This document shows positions 1 to 6,991 of a stretch of DNA of 14,576 nucleotides, in pieces. The stretch spans positions 1 to 14,576 of the forward strand of contig CALIIP010000062.1 of NCBI GenBank assembly GCA_938018045.1, read 5' to 3'. The notes beneath the pieces were generated by a model. It was not told the origin of the DNA, ran no database searches, and worked only from the letters and a program-made list of their open reading frames with translations. The first letter of the stretch is position 1. Every line of letters begins with the position of its first letter. Source of the DNA: an uncultured Flavobacteriaceae bacterium. GTDB lineage: Bacteria > Bacteroidota > Bacteroidia > Flavobacteriales > Flavobacteriaceae. The translations under genes and the position numbers were made by a program.

Positions 1-296
1 TAATAAGCAAAATCTTCTAAGAAAAAAATCAACAACCAAGACCACCAAACAAAAGGAATTGTAGTTAGTCTATAATGTTCCCATATATAAGTAAATATTA
101 TTAGCGGAATCACTTTGGTTATGAGGTTTCCGATAATTACATTTCCAATAAGTCCAGTTAAAATTGATGTCACAGCATCTTTAGTAGCATATGTTTTAGG
201 CGTATGTTTTATGATAATATACCCCTCAATAAGTAGTGTAATCACAAAGAATGGGATTGCATAAAGAATTAAATCAGGAAGTTCTGGCACTTGCAT
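1..296 (-). CDS. Sterol desaturase / fatty acid hydroxylase family membrane protein, N-terminal part (runs off left edge)
   Basis: The minus strand reads open from an ATG at 296-294 to the window edge, giving 98 residues plus two bases. The protein starts MQVPELPDLILYAIPFF and has three hydrophobic stretches, at about residues 8-28, 45-67 and 80-95. It ends at the edge with WWSWLLIFFLEDFAYY. That ending resembles the segment just before the first histidine box (typically EDFxYYWxHR) in membrane-bound di-iron hydroxylases of the sterol desaturase family, which includes alkylglycerol monooxygenase-like proteins. The iron-binding histidines themselves would lie beyond the window, so catalysis cannot be confirmed. 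The gene is transcribed divergently from the threonine dehydrogenase gene; the two share a 157-base intergenic region. The substrate is unknown. Confidence 0.72.
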   Translation of the reverse strand, partial: MQVPELPDLILYAIPFFVITLLIEGYIIIKHTPKTYATKDAVTSILTGLIGNVIIGNLITKVIPLIIFTYIWEHYRLTTIPFVWWSWLLIFFLEDFAY

Positions 297-390
297 TGAA
301 AATATTTTGCTGCTAATTTACAGTAAATAAAGAAGATATAAAATTTTAAAAAAACACAATTTATTATTTCGTTATCTACATTCAATATTT

Positions 391-398
391 TAAATTTG
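391..398 (+). promoter_or_regulatory. Bacteroidota-type -7 element for the threonine dehydrogenase gene
   Basis: TAAATTTG is an exact match to the Bacteroidota sigma-A -7 consensus TAnnTTTG, 55 bases before the ATG at 454. No clean TTTG -33 element is seen at the usual distance. The rest of the 297-453 interval is AT-rich with no other recognisable element; the promoter of the divergent left gene could not be pinned down. Confidence 0.45.
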
Positions 399-453
399 TA
401 CATTGAAGATTATTTAATTTACGACACTTTTTTTAGTAAAATCATAAAAAAGA

Positions 454-1416
454 ATGAATAAAAATACAATTTTGATAATTGGAGCAAATGGACAATTAGG
501 TACTGTTTTAGGAAACGAACTCCAAGAATTGTATGGGAAAGAAAATGTAATAGCTTCTGATATTAGTCCAAAACCAAATTTCAATGGTATTTTTGAATTG
601 TTAGATGCTACAGATTATGATGCAATTGAGAATGTGGTTCTTAAATATTCGGTAACACAAATTTATCATTTAGCGGCTATATTATCTGCCAACGGAGAAA
701 AACATCCATTGAGAACATGGGATCTTAATATGACTATGATGCTCAATGTCTTTGAAGTTGCAAGATTAAATAATATTGAAAAAGTCTTTTTTCCAAGTTC
801 AATCGCTGTTTTTGGTGATGCAGTTGATAGAGAAAACACATTACAAGAATCTTATTTGAATCCAGAAACAGTTTACGGAATTAGTAAAGCATCAGGAGAA
901 AATTGGGCTCAGTATTATTTTAAAAAATACGATTTGGATATTCGCTCGTTGCGTTATCCTGGAGTTATTGGCTATCAATCACTTCCTGGAGGCGGAACTA
1001 CAGATTATGCAGTTGAAATATATCATAGTGCAGTAAAAGATGAGGATTTTACTTGTTTTTTGAAGGATGACACTGTTTTACCAATGATTTTTATGGATGA
1101 TGCTATTAGAGCAACTATAGAACTCATGAACGCTCCAAAAGAAAAAATTAAAATTAGAACTTCGTATAATATTGCGAGTATGAGTTTTTCTCCAAAAGAG
1201 ATTACATCAGCAATTAAAGAAGAGTGTCCGAATTTTAAGGTTGATTATAAGCCAGATTTTAGACAAGAGATTGCTGATGGTTGGCCAAAACTGATTGATG
1301 ATACTGCTGCAAGAGAAGATTGGAATTGGAATCCAAAATATGATTTAAAGTCAATGACAATAGAAATGTTATCAAAATTAAAAGAGAAATATAAAGCCTC
1401 ATGTACTGATATTTAG
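454..1416 (+). CDS. tdh: NAD-dependent L-threonine 3-dehydrogenase, extended SDR (epimerase-like) type
   Basis: This 320-residue cytoplasmic Rossmann-fold protein probably oxidises L-threonine to 2-amino-3-ketobutyrate with NAD+. The nucleotide-binding motif GANGQLG is at residues 10-16. Catalytic-type residues are the PSS serines at 115-116 and the YxxxK pair Y141/K145. The segment PGGGTTDYAVEIY (178-190) is typical of the short-chain L-threonine dehydrogenases described in Cupriavidus and Flavobacterium, and separates this protein from ordinary GalE-type sugar epimerases. The length fits the family. The kbl gene, which would use its product, lies 0.5 kb downstream on the same strand and supports the assignment. 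The start at 454 places the Rossmann beta strand directly at the N-terminus, as expected. A different SDR dehydratase or epimerase remains a less likely alternative. Confidence 0.85.
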   Translation: MNKNTILIIGANGQLGTVLGNELQELYGKENVIASDISPKPNFNGIFELLDATDYDAIENVVLKYSVTQIYHLAAILSANGEKHPLRTWDLNMTMMLNVFEVARLNNIEKVFFPSSIAVFGDAVDRENTLQESYLNPETVYGISKASGENWAQYYFKKYDLDIRSLRYPGVIGYQSLPGGGTTDYAVEIYHSAVKDEDFTCFLKDDTVLPMIFMDDAIRATIELMNAPKEKIKIRTSYNIASMSFSPKEITSAIKEECPNFKVDYKPDFRQEIADGWPKLIDDTAAREDWNWNPKYDLKSMTIEMLSKLKEKYKASCTDI

Positions 1417-1434
1417 AAAGTTATAAAAAATTAC

Positions 1435-1442
1435 TATATTTG
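1435..1442 (+). promoter_or_regulatory. -7 promoter element before the small membrane protein gene
   Basis: TATATTTG matches TAnnTTTG exactly and lies 38 bases before the ATG at 1481, in the 64-base gap after the threonine dehydrogenase gene. No clear -33 element is visible. It suggests the membrane protein gene has its own start of transcription, besides any readthrough. Confidence 0.45.
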
Positions 1443-1480
1443 ATACGATTAAATAATTAACTAACTTAAATTTATTTATT

Positions 1481-1867
1481 ATGAAAATTTCAAATTTTAT
1501 TGCAGGTTCTATAGCCGGCGCAATTGTTTACTTTTTATTAGGATGGTTATTCTATGGAATACTATTTACAGATTTATATCCTCAAGGAGGAAGTATGCTT
1601 TTTATCTTTTTAGGATGTTTATCTTTTGCCGCATTATTGGCTTATGTTTTTACAAAATGGGCAAACATTAGTACTTGGATGACAGGAGCAAAAGGAGGAG
1701 CGGCAATAGCCTTATTCTATGCTTTATCAATGAATTTCTTTATGTATGCTTCACAAGAACCAAATTATCAAAACATCGCAATTGATGTGGTTATTACTAT
1801 AATTTCAGGAGCAATTACAGGTGCTGCTATCGGAATTGTTTTAGGAATGATGAATAAAAAAGAATAA
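1481..1867 (+). CDS. Small four-helix integral membrane protein of unknown function
   Basis: The 128-residue product is almost wholly hydrophobic, with four predicted transmembrane segments at about residues 6-30, 38-58, 70-92 and 100-123. It is glycine- and alanine-rich (for example AGSIAGAIVYFLLGW near the N-terminus and a GAKGGAAIALFYA stretch in the middle) and ends with a short charged tail, MNKKE. The pattern of a short N-terminal helix with a GW/FYG motif recalls the DUF1761-type small membrane proteins, but this is only a resemblance by eye. It sits between the two genes of threonine-to-glycine conversion, which could hint at a transport-related or simply incidental role. No function is proposed. 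The gene is closed off by a hairpin terminator 23 bases after its stop. Confidence 0.75.
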   Translation: MKISNFIAGSIAGAIVYFLLGWLFYGILFTDLYPQGGSMLFIFLGCLSFAALLAYVFTKWANISTWMTGAKGGAAIALFYALSMNFFMYASQEPNYQNIAIDVVITIISGAITGAAIGIVLGMMNKKE

Positions 1868-1889
1868 TAATATAACCTTAACAAATATT

Positions 1890-1920
1890 AAAAGCCTACA
1901 GAATATTATGTAGGCTTTTT
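1890..1920 (+). terminator. Intrinsic terminator between the membrane protein gene and kbl
   Basis: An 11-bp perfect stem (AAAAGCCTACA at 1890-1900 with TGTAGGCTTTT at 1909-1919) encloses an 8-base AT-rich loop and ends in a run of T. It lies only 20 bases before the likely kbl ATG at 1940, leaving no room for a full promoter between hairpin and gene. Confidence 0.85.
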
Positions 1921-1939
1921 TATGCTTAATTTTACATAT

Positions 1940-3133
1940 ATGTACGGAAATATAAAAGAACACTTACAAAACGAAATTCAAGAGATTAAAAATGCTGGAT
2001 TATATAAATCAGAACGCATTATAACTACTTCACAAGATGCAGTAATTAAAGTGTCAACAGGTGAAGAAGTAATTAATTTTTGTGCCAATAATTATTTAGG
2101 ATTATCGAATAATAAAGAAGTAATTCAGGCAGCAAAAGACACGTTAGATTCTCATGGTTTCGGAATGTCATCTGTTCGTTTTATTTGCGGAACACAAGAT
2201 ATTCATAAAGAATTGGAAGAGAAAATTGCTGAATTTTTTCATTGTGAAGACACTATTTTATATGCTGCAGCATTTGATGCAAATGGAGGGGTTTTTGAGC
2301 CATTATTGAATAAAGCGGATGCAATTATTTCAGATTCACTAAATCACGCATCTATTATTGACGGAGTTCGCCTTTGTAAAGCAGCACGTTATCGTTATGC
2401 AAATAATGATATGGTTGATTTGGAAACACAATTGATTGAAGCAAACAAGCAAAATCATCGTTTTAAAATTATTGTAACAGACGGTGTTTTCTCTATGGAT
2501 GGTATCGTTGCTCAACTCGATAAAATATGTGATTTGGCCGATAAGTATGATGCTTTGGTGATGGTTGATGAATGTCACGCATCAGGATTTATTGGAAAAA
2601 CAGGTCGTGGAACGATAGAATTAAAAAATGTTTTAGGACGTGTAGATATTATTACAGGAACACTAGGTAAAGCACTTGGTGGCGCAATGGGAGGTTTTAC
2701 AACTGGTAAAAAAGAAATTGTTGATATTTTACGTCAGCGATCAAGGCCATATTTGTTTTCAAACTCTTTGGCTCCTGCAATTGTTGGTGCTTCGTTGAAG
2801 GTTTTTGATATGATTTCTAATGATACTTCGTTAAGAGATAAATTGGAAGAAAACACAAATTATTTTAGAAGTAATATGGAAAAAGCAGGTTTTGACCTTG
2901 TTGGTGCTGATGCTGCGATTGTTCCAGTAATGTTATATGATGCCAAATTATCTCAAGATATGGCAAATGCATTGTTGGATGAAGGTATTTATGTAATAGG
3001 ATTCTTCTTTCCAGTTGTTCCAAAAGAAAAAGCACGTATTAGAGTGCAATTGTCTGCAGCACATACCAAAGTACATTTAGATAAAGCGATTAATGCATTT
3101 ATTAAAGTTGGAAAAAAAATGGGAGTTATTTAA
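1940..3133 (+). CDS. kbl: Glycine C-acetyltransferase (2-amino-3-ketobutyrate CoA ligase)
   Basis: This PLP-dependent alpha-oxoamine synthase family enzyme cleaves 2-amino-3-ketobutyrate with CoA to glycine and acetyl-CoA, the second step of threonine degradation. With the ATG at 1940 the protein has 397 residues. The PLP lysine in GTLGKALGG is then K244, and the cofactor-contacting residues fall at H136, D210 and H213 (DECHASGF), matching the numbering I recall for the E. coli enzyme. An in-frame ATG at 1922 would add six residues (MLNFTY), but it lies right at the T-tract of the upstream terminator and is less likely. Other family features are the N-terminal NFCANNYLGLS segment and the C-terminal ARIRVQLSAAHT segment. 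The threonine dehydrogenase gene upstream completes the pathway. A serine palmitoyltransferase or AONS assignment is much less likely in this context. Confidence 0.95.
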   Translation: MYGNIKEHLQNEIQEIKNAGLYKSERIITTSQDAVIKVSTGEEVINFCANNYLGLSNNKEVIQAAKDTLDSHGFGMSSVRFICGTQDIHKELEEKIAEFFHCEDTILYAAAFDANGGVFEPLLNKADAIISDSLNHASIIDGVRLCKAARYRYANNDMVDLETQLIEANKQNHRFKIIVTDGVFSMDGIVAQLDKICDLADKYDALVMVDECHASGFIGKTGRGTIELKNVLGRVDIITGTLGKALGGAMGGFTTGKKEIVDILRQRSRPYLFSNSLAPAIVGASLKVFDMISNDTSLRDKLEENTNYFRSNMEKAGFDLVGADAAIVPVMLYDAKLSQDMANALLDEGIYVIGFFFPVVPKEKARIRVQLSAAHTKVHLDKAINAFIKVGKKMGVI

Positions 3134-3169
3134 ACTAAATTTATCTTATCATTAATTAAATATTTAAAA

Positions 3170-3472
3170 ATGAAAAAAGCAAAATATATAATTGGATCAA
3201 TTCTTTTAATTGCTGGTTTAACCGCTATAAAAATGTATAAGAAATATCAAAGATCTCAGATTAATGCAGAGCAAGAACTCATAAGACAAGAACAAGCTGA
3301 CAGAATGTTTGAGTTGCAAAAAGAAAGAGAAGTTGCTAAGTATGAAGAAGAAAGTCAAAAGCGTTTAGACTCTATTAATGCTGCCCAAAAAGCAAAAATG
3401 GATGAAGGCATGGAAATGCTAAAGAAGGCTCAAGAAAAAATCAATAAAGAAATAGAAGAAGGGAAGAATTAG
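3170..3472 (+). CDS. Small membrane-anchored coiled-coil protein, function unknown
   Basis: This 100-residue protein has a lysine-rich start (MKKAKY), one hydrophobic helix at about residues 6-22 and then a strongly charged Lys/Glu/Gln-rich helix up to the C-terminus (for example EQELIRQEQADRMFELQKER). It looks like a single-pass protein with a long coiled coil on one side of the membrane. There is no lipobox and no obvious signal peptidase site, so anchoring is the simplest reading. It starts 36 bases after the kbl stop. Only a one-mismatch promoter-like TAAATTTA (3136-3143) lies in the gap, so it may be co-transcribed with kbl. I recognise no family and propose no role. Confidence 0.65.
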   Translation: MKKAKYIIGSILLIAGLTAIKMYKKYQRSQINAEQELIRQEQADRMFELQKEREVAKYEEESQKRLDSINAAQKAKMDEGMEMLKKAQEKINKEIEEGKN

Positions 3473-3534
3473 GGGTGATATAATAATTGAGATTCTAAAT
3501 TGTTTTATTAAGTTTATGAATTATAATCTTTTAA

Positions 3535-3542
3535 TATATTTC
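3535..3542 (+). promoter_or_regulatory. Possible -7 element for the AraC-family gene
   Basis: TATATTTC matches TAnnTTTG at all but the last base and lies 11 bases before the ATG at 3554. The preceding 81-base gap holds an imperfect hairpin (arms near 3490-3501 and 3519-3529) followed by TTTTAAT, which might end the upstream transcript; neither signal is strong. Confidence 0.25.
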
Positions 3543-3553
3543 GATAAAAAATA

Positions 3554-4429
3554 ATGAAAAACAAACAAATTGAAAAATATCATTATCAAAAAGATAAGCC
3601 AACAAAAAGGCAGTTCGATATTTACGATTTGGCAGAATATTATCAGAATAATTCAGAACACTCATCACAACCGCATACGCATAGTTTTTATCAAATAATT
3701 TTATTTACAAGTAATAAAGGAAAACATTTTATTGATTTTAATGGCTATAAAATCAAAGAGAAAAGACTTTTTTTTATAGCAAAGAACCAAGTACATTACT
3801 TTCAAAATCGGCCAGATTATAGTGGTTATTTAATACATTTTAATGAATCATTTATCTTAAGTAATGAAACTGATATTAACTTCTTCTTGACTTATAACAT
3901 TTTTAATAATAATGAAGAACCTTTTTTTCAAATACCAAACGAACTTGAAAATCAAGTAATCAACTTCTTCACACAAATAATTGCAGAAGTTAACAATTTG
4001 AATGAATTCGGGAATAAACCTATTTTATCTTATTTGTTGAAATCTATGCTATTATTGGTAGAAAGAGAAAAGAGGAAAAGTATAAAAACCAAAAATATTA
4101 AAATAAAACAAAACAACACCTTCTTGAAATTTCGTAATCTTTTGGAAAATAATTTTGAGAAAAATTGGTCAGTAACTGAATTTGCAGATAACCTTTCAAT
4201 ATCATCTAAAACATTAAATTCTATTACCAAATCAGAAACAGGAAAAACTGTTTCTAAAGTAATTTCTGATAGAATTATACTTGAATCTAAAAGAAGACTT
4301 ACACATTCAAATGCCTATATAAATCAAATCGCTTATGATTTAGGTTTTAAAGATCCTTATTATTTTATCAGGTATTTTAAGAAGCATGTTAAATGTTCCC
4401 CTTCCGATTTCAGAAAATCTATTTCTTAA
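3554..4429 (+). CDS. AraC-family transcriptional regulator with N-terminal cupin-like sensor domain
   Basis: The 291-residue protein has the usual two-part AraC layout. The N-terminal part (about residues 35-100) carries a cupin-type pattern, with HTHSFYQIILFTSNKGKH and the later NQVHYFQN, as in arabinose-binding-like sensor domains. The C-terminal part (about 195-291) is a double helix-turn-helix: WSVTEFADNLSISSKTLNSI for the first, and INQIAYDLGFKDPYYFIRYF plus the SPSDFRKS family signature for the second. It probably activates a nearby gene in response to a small molecule that cannot be deduced here. The next gene starts 82 bases downstream on the same strand, with phased TTTGT repeats in its promoter, making it the best candidate target. 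The start at 3554 gives a normal family length. Confidence 0.92.
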   Translation: MKNKQIEKYHYQKDKPTKRQFDIYDLAEYYQNNSEHSSQPHTHSFYQIILFTSNKGKHFIDFNGYKIKEKRLFFIAKNQVHYFQNRPDYSGYLIHFNESFILSNETDINFFLTYNIFNNNEEPFFQIPNELENQVINFFTQIIAEVNNLNEFGNKPILSYLLKSMLLLVEREKRKSIKTKNIKIKQNNTFLKFRNLLENNFEKNWSVTEFADNLSISSKTLNSITKSETGKTVSKVISDRIILESKRRLTHSNAYINQIAYDLGFKDPYYFIRYFKKHVKCSPSDFRKSIS

Positions 4430-4440
4430 TTTTACCAATT

Positions 4441-4463
4441 TTTGTCGCATTTGTCCATTTTGT
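4441..4463 (+). promoter_or_regulatory. Phased TTTGT repeats, possible AraC-family operator
   Basis: TTTGT occurs at 4441, 4450 and 4459, with 9-base spacing, and the first two copies extend to TTTGTC. The array lies just upstream of and overlapping the -33 region of the next gene's promoter, where an AraC-type activator would bind. Binding by the adjacent regulator is inference. Confidence 0.4.
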
Positions 4464-4488
4464 AAATTTCACATTCAACATACTTTTG
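4459..4488 (+). promoter_or_regulatory. Promoter of the small secreted protein gene
   Basis: A TTTG -33 element (4459-4462) is separated by 18 bases from TACTTTTG (4481-4488), an exact TAnnTTTG -7 element. The ATG lies 23 bases farther on at 4512. This is the best complete Bacteroidota promoter in the window, and it shows that the gene starts at 4512 rather than at upstream in-frame ATGs inside the regulator gene. Confidence 0.7.
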
Positions 4489-4511
4489 TCTTGAACTTAA
4501 AATTTAATACA

Positions 4512-4898
4512 ATGAATAACAAAAGAAAATTATCAATCGGAATGTTGTCAGTAATAATGACAATAACATTATTAACTTTAACATCAATGACAATGAAAAA
4601 GACAGAAACAAATGCTTATTTAGAAATTACTTTGGACATAGCCTCTGAAAATCGAGGAAATGCTGCTGGAGTTTACATGAAGTATAAAGAGCCATTCTTA
4701 AAACAAATAGATGGTGCAACTTCTAAAGAACTTTTAATTAGAACAGAAGATGTACAAGTTCTTCATGGATTTGAATCAGAAGATCAAGCAAAAGCTTATT
4801 TAGCAACTAAATTATTTGAAAATGATGTTGTTAGAGAGTTAAAACCATTTTTGTTGAGCAATCCAGAAATAAGAATTTATACTGTTTTTAAAAAATAA
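4512..4898 (+). CDS. Small exported or membrane-anchored protein with dimeric alpha/beta-barrel-like domain
   Basis: The 128-residue product starts MNNKRKLSIG, followed by a hydrophobic helix (about residues 9-28) that could be a signal peptide or anchor. The remaining roughly 95 residues show an alternating beta-alpha-beta-beta-alpha-beta pattern: YLEITLDI, then a helix with YMKYKEPFLKQIDGA, then KELLIRTEDVQVLHGF, a helix SEDQAKAYLATKLF, and a last strand RIYTVFKK. This resembles the ferredoxin-like dimeric alpha/beta-barrel fold of small monooxygenase-like or DUF1330/YciI-like proteins, but no catalytic residue can be named. A longer reading from 4386 would overlap the AraC gene and bury the promoter, so it is rejected. 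Its own promoter with phased repeats and the upstream AraC-family gene suggest it is the regulator's target. The biochemical role is unknown. Confidence 0.72.
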   Translation: MNNKRKLSIGMLSVIMTITLLTLTSMTMKKTETNAYLEITLDIASENRGNAAGVYMKYKEPFLKQIDGATSKELLIRTEDVQVLHGFESEDQAKAYLATKLFENDVVRELKPFLLSNPEIRIYTVFKK

Positions 4899-4912
4899 AC
4901 AGTATATTTTAT
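4878..4912 (+). terminator. Possible AT-rich terminator overlapping the end of the small exported protein gene
   Basis: ATACTGTTT (4879-4887) pairs with AAACAGTAT (4897-4905) around a 9-base A-rich loop, and a T-A pair (4878/4906) extends the stem to 10 bp. A T-rich stretch follows. The 5' arm lies in the coding sequence and the stop codon is in the loop and the start of the 3' arm. It may act together with the stronger hairpin just downstream. Confidence 0.45.
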
Positions 4913-4924
4913 TTATAGTGATAC

Positions 4925-4957
4925 AAGTGTAAGCCTCTTAAGGTTTGCACTTTTTTT
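4925..4957 (+). terminator. Intrinsic terminator before menC
   Basis: An 11-bp stem with two G-U wobbles (AAGTGTAAGCC at 4925-4935 with GGTTTGCACTT at 4942-4952), loop TCTTAA, is followed at once by a T tract. It cleanly ends the preceding transcript 23 bases before the menC start. Confidence 0.8.
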
Positions 4958-4958
4958 G

Positions 4959-4966
4959 TATCTTTC
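4959..4966 (+). promoter_or_regulatory. Likely -7 element of the menC promoter, adjoining the terminator
   Basis: TATCTTTC, followed by GCA, differs from TAnnTTTG only in the last base and lies 13 bases before the menC ATG. Any -33 region would fall inside the terminator hairpin, so the two signals are packed on top of each other. Confidence 0.4.
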
Positions 4967-4979
4967 GCAGTAGAAATTT

Positions 4980-6017
4980 ATGAAAGCAACTTTCCAAAAA
5001 TACATTCTCAATTTTAAGCAAGCAAGTGGAACTTCTCGAGGAATTCTTCGAACCAAAGAAACTTTCTTTTTATTTATTTCTGACGAATCTTCAGAAGGAG
5101 TAGGTGAGTGTGGTCTTTTCAGAGCATTGAGCATTGATGACAGACCAGATTATGAAGAAAAATTACAATGGTTGTGTGAGAATATCAATAGTGAAAAAGA
5201 TGAATTGCTTTCAGAATTAAAAGAGTTCCCTTCTATTCAATTTGGATTAGAACAAGCATTGTTATCGCTAAAAAATTCAAATAAGTTTGAGTTATTCCCG
5301 TCTGAATTCACAAAAGGGAATGCTTCAATTCCAATCAACGGATTGATTTGGATGGGAAGTGAACAGTTTATGCATCAGCAAATAAAAGAAAAGTTAGAGA
5401 GTGGTTTTACAACCATCAAAATGAAAATTGGTGCCATAGATTTTGATACGGAATTAGCACTATTAAAATCTATCAGAAAAGAATACAATGCTAACGAAAT
5501 CGAACTAAGAGTTGACGCAAACGGAGCATTTGATCCTAAGCAAGCATTAGATAAATTAAAGAGATTGTCTTATTATGAGTTGCATTCTATCGAGCAACCA
5601 ATAAAACAAGGTCAATGGCAAGAAATGGCACAATTGTGTGAAGACACTCCTTTGCCAATTGCATTAGACGAGGAATTAATAGGTGTTTTTGATGTAACAA
5701 AAAAAGAGGAATTACTACTAACAGTAAAACCACAGTTTATAATATTAAAGCCAAGTTTGGTTGGAGGTTTTGTAGGAAGTAATGAATGGATAGCGTTGTC
5801 AAAAAAACAAGATATTGACTATTGGATTACATCTGCGCTTGAAAGTAATATTGGTTTGAATGCGATTGCGCAATACACCTATAATTTAGATGTTGTAATG
5901 CCTCAAGGTCTTGGGACTGGAGGATTGTTTACCAATAATTTTGACAGTCCGTTAGAAGTAATAAATGGAGCATTGCATTATAATAATAGTAAAAATTGGA
6001 ATTTTAATTTAAAATAA
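4980..6017 (+). CDS. menC: o-Succinylbenzoate synthase, enolase superfamily (menaquinone pathway)
   Basis: This 345-residue cytoplasmic enzyme dehydrates SHCHC to 2-succinylbenzoate in menaquinone synthesis. It has the two-part enolase-superfamily build: an N-terminal capping domain (residues 1 to about 115) and a barrel domain. The KxK motif is K147/K149 in TTIKMKIG. Metal ligands are expected at D179 (VDANGAF), E205 (SIEQP) and D230 (ALDEEL), and the second catalytic lysine at K257 (IILKPSLVGG). Dipeptide epimerases and N-acylamino acid racemases share this scaffold, but the operon partner and the nearby menE-like gene favour OSBS. The start at 4980 sits directly after a terminator and promoter and gives a normal length. 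The CPBP gene begins 9 bases after the stop, indicating an operon. Confidence 0.88.
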   Translation: MKATFQKYILNFKQASGTSRGILRTKETFFLFISDESSEGVGECGLFRALSIDDRPDYEEKLQWLCENINSEKDELLSELKEFPSIQFGLEQALLSLKNSNKFELFPSEFTKGNASIPINGLIWMGSEQFMHQQIKEKLESGFTTIKMKIGAIDFDTELALLKSIRKEYNANEIELRVDANGAFDPKQALDKLKRLSYYELHSIEQPIKQGQWQEMAQLCEDTPLPIALDEELIGVFDVTKKEELLLTVKPQFIILKPSLVGGFVGSNEWIALSKKQDIDYWITSALESNIGLNAIAQYTYNLDVVMPQGLGTGGLFTNNFDSPLEVINGALHYNNSKNWNFNLK

Positions 6018-6025
6018 AAAAAAAT

Positions 6026-6991
6026 ATGGATTTTATTCAACAAGCGTTTAAAGGAAAAAATGAATGGTGGAGGTATTTAGTAGGGTTTTTAATAATTTTT
6101 ATCTTTTGGCAACTTATTGGTGCAATACCTTTTTTGATTACAGCAGTAATGCATTCAAGTGATTTAATGGAATTTAATAATGCCGCAGCATCAAACTTTA
6201 GTACGTTGGGAATAAACAAAAATTTAATGCTAGCAATGATGTTGTTGACAGGAGTTTTTGGTGTACTTGCGATAAAATACGTTGTCAAGTTTTTGCATAA
6301 GCGAAGTTTTATATCGGTGATTACGTCTAGAAAAAGTATAGATTGGAAACGTGTGCTATTTGGCTTTTTATTGATTTTTGGTATACAAGTAATTACATTA
6401 TTAGTTGCTTATGGAGTAGGAGAGACAAGTGAATTGATATGGAATTTTAAACCAATGCCATTTTTTATTTTAGTAATTATTTCATTCTTATTCTTCCCTT
6501 TTCAAATAGGAACCGAAGAACTCCTTTTTAGAGGTTATTTAATGCAAGGTTTTGCAGTAACTACAAAATCTAAGTTGGCTGCTTTAATAATCACATCTTT
6601 ATGTTTTGGATTAATACATGGCGCAAACCCTGAAGTTGCAGCATTGGGATATAGTGTGATGATATTTTATATTGGTACAGGTCTTTTGTATGGTATTTCA
6701 ACATTGATGGATGAAGGTATGGAATTGGCGCTTGGTATGCATGCTGCAAATAATATTGCGGCAGCTATTTTTATAACTGCAACTTGGACTGTAATACAAA
6801 CAGATGCCTTATATATAGATCCTTCTGAGCCATCAGTTGGAATTGAAGTGTATTTTTCAGTTTTTGCCGTATATCCTATTATTCTATTCATTTTGTCAAA
6901 AAAATACAATTGGACAAATTGGAAAGAGAAATTGACTGGAAAAGTTGTTGAAATTTCAACTTCTGATGATAATTATAAAGTTTTAGATTAA
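6026..6991 (+). CDS. CPBP family intramembrane protease (Abi/CAAX protease-like)
   Basis: The 321-residue polytopic protein has roughly seven or eight hydrophobic segments, the first at about residues 17-40. It carries the family's motifs in order: EELLFRG (E164, E165, R169), FGLIH (F194, H198) and HAANN (H239, N243). These are the membrane-embedded glutamate/histidine residues of Rce1-like glutamic proteases, so the catalytic set looks complete. The C-terminal tail after about residue 292 is polar and probably cytoplasmic. It begins 9 bases after menC and must be co-transcribed with it. From memory, a CPBP gene beside menC and menE is a recurring arrangement in Flavobacteriaceae, but I know of no proven role for it in menaquinone synthesis. 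Its substrate cannot be predicted. Confidence 0.88.
   Translation: MDFIQQAFKGKNEWWRYLVGFLIIFIFWQLIGAIPFLITAVMHSSDLMEFNNAAASNFSTLGINKNLMLAMMLLTGVFGVLAIKYVVKFLHKRSFISVITSRKSIDWKRVLFGFLLIFGIQVITLLVAYGVGETSELIWNFKPMPFFILVIISFLFFPFQIGTEELLFRGYLMQGFAVTTKSKLAALIITSLCFGLIHGANPEVAALGYSVMIFYIGTGLLYGISTLMDEGMELALGMHAANNIAAAIFITATWTVIQTDALYIDPSEPSVGIEVYFSVFAVYPIILFILSKKYNWTNWKEKLTGKVVEISTSDDNYKVLD

Noticed and set aside
3490..3534. Imperfect hairpin before the AraC gene as a terminator
   Set aside because: The arms pair only with a bulge and the loop is long; kept only as a remark under the promoter entry.
4386..4511. Upstream in-frame extension of the small exported protein gene beginning inside the AraC gene
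   Set aside because: It would overlap the regulator's C-terminus, lie upstream of a near-ideal promoter at 4459-4488, and push the signal-peptide-like helix to residue 50.
4913..5134. 73-codon minus-strand reading frame over the menC start
   Set aside because: It crosses a terminator and the menC N-terminus, and its product resembles no protein pattern; a shadow of menC.
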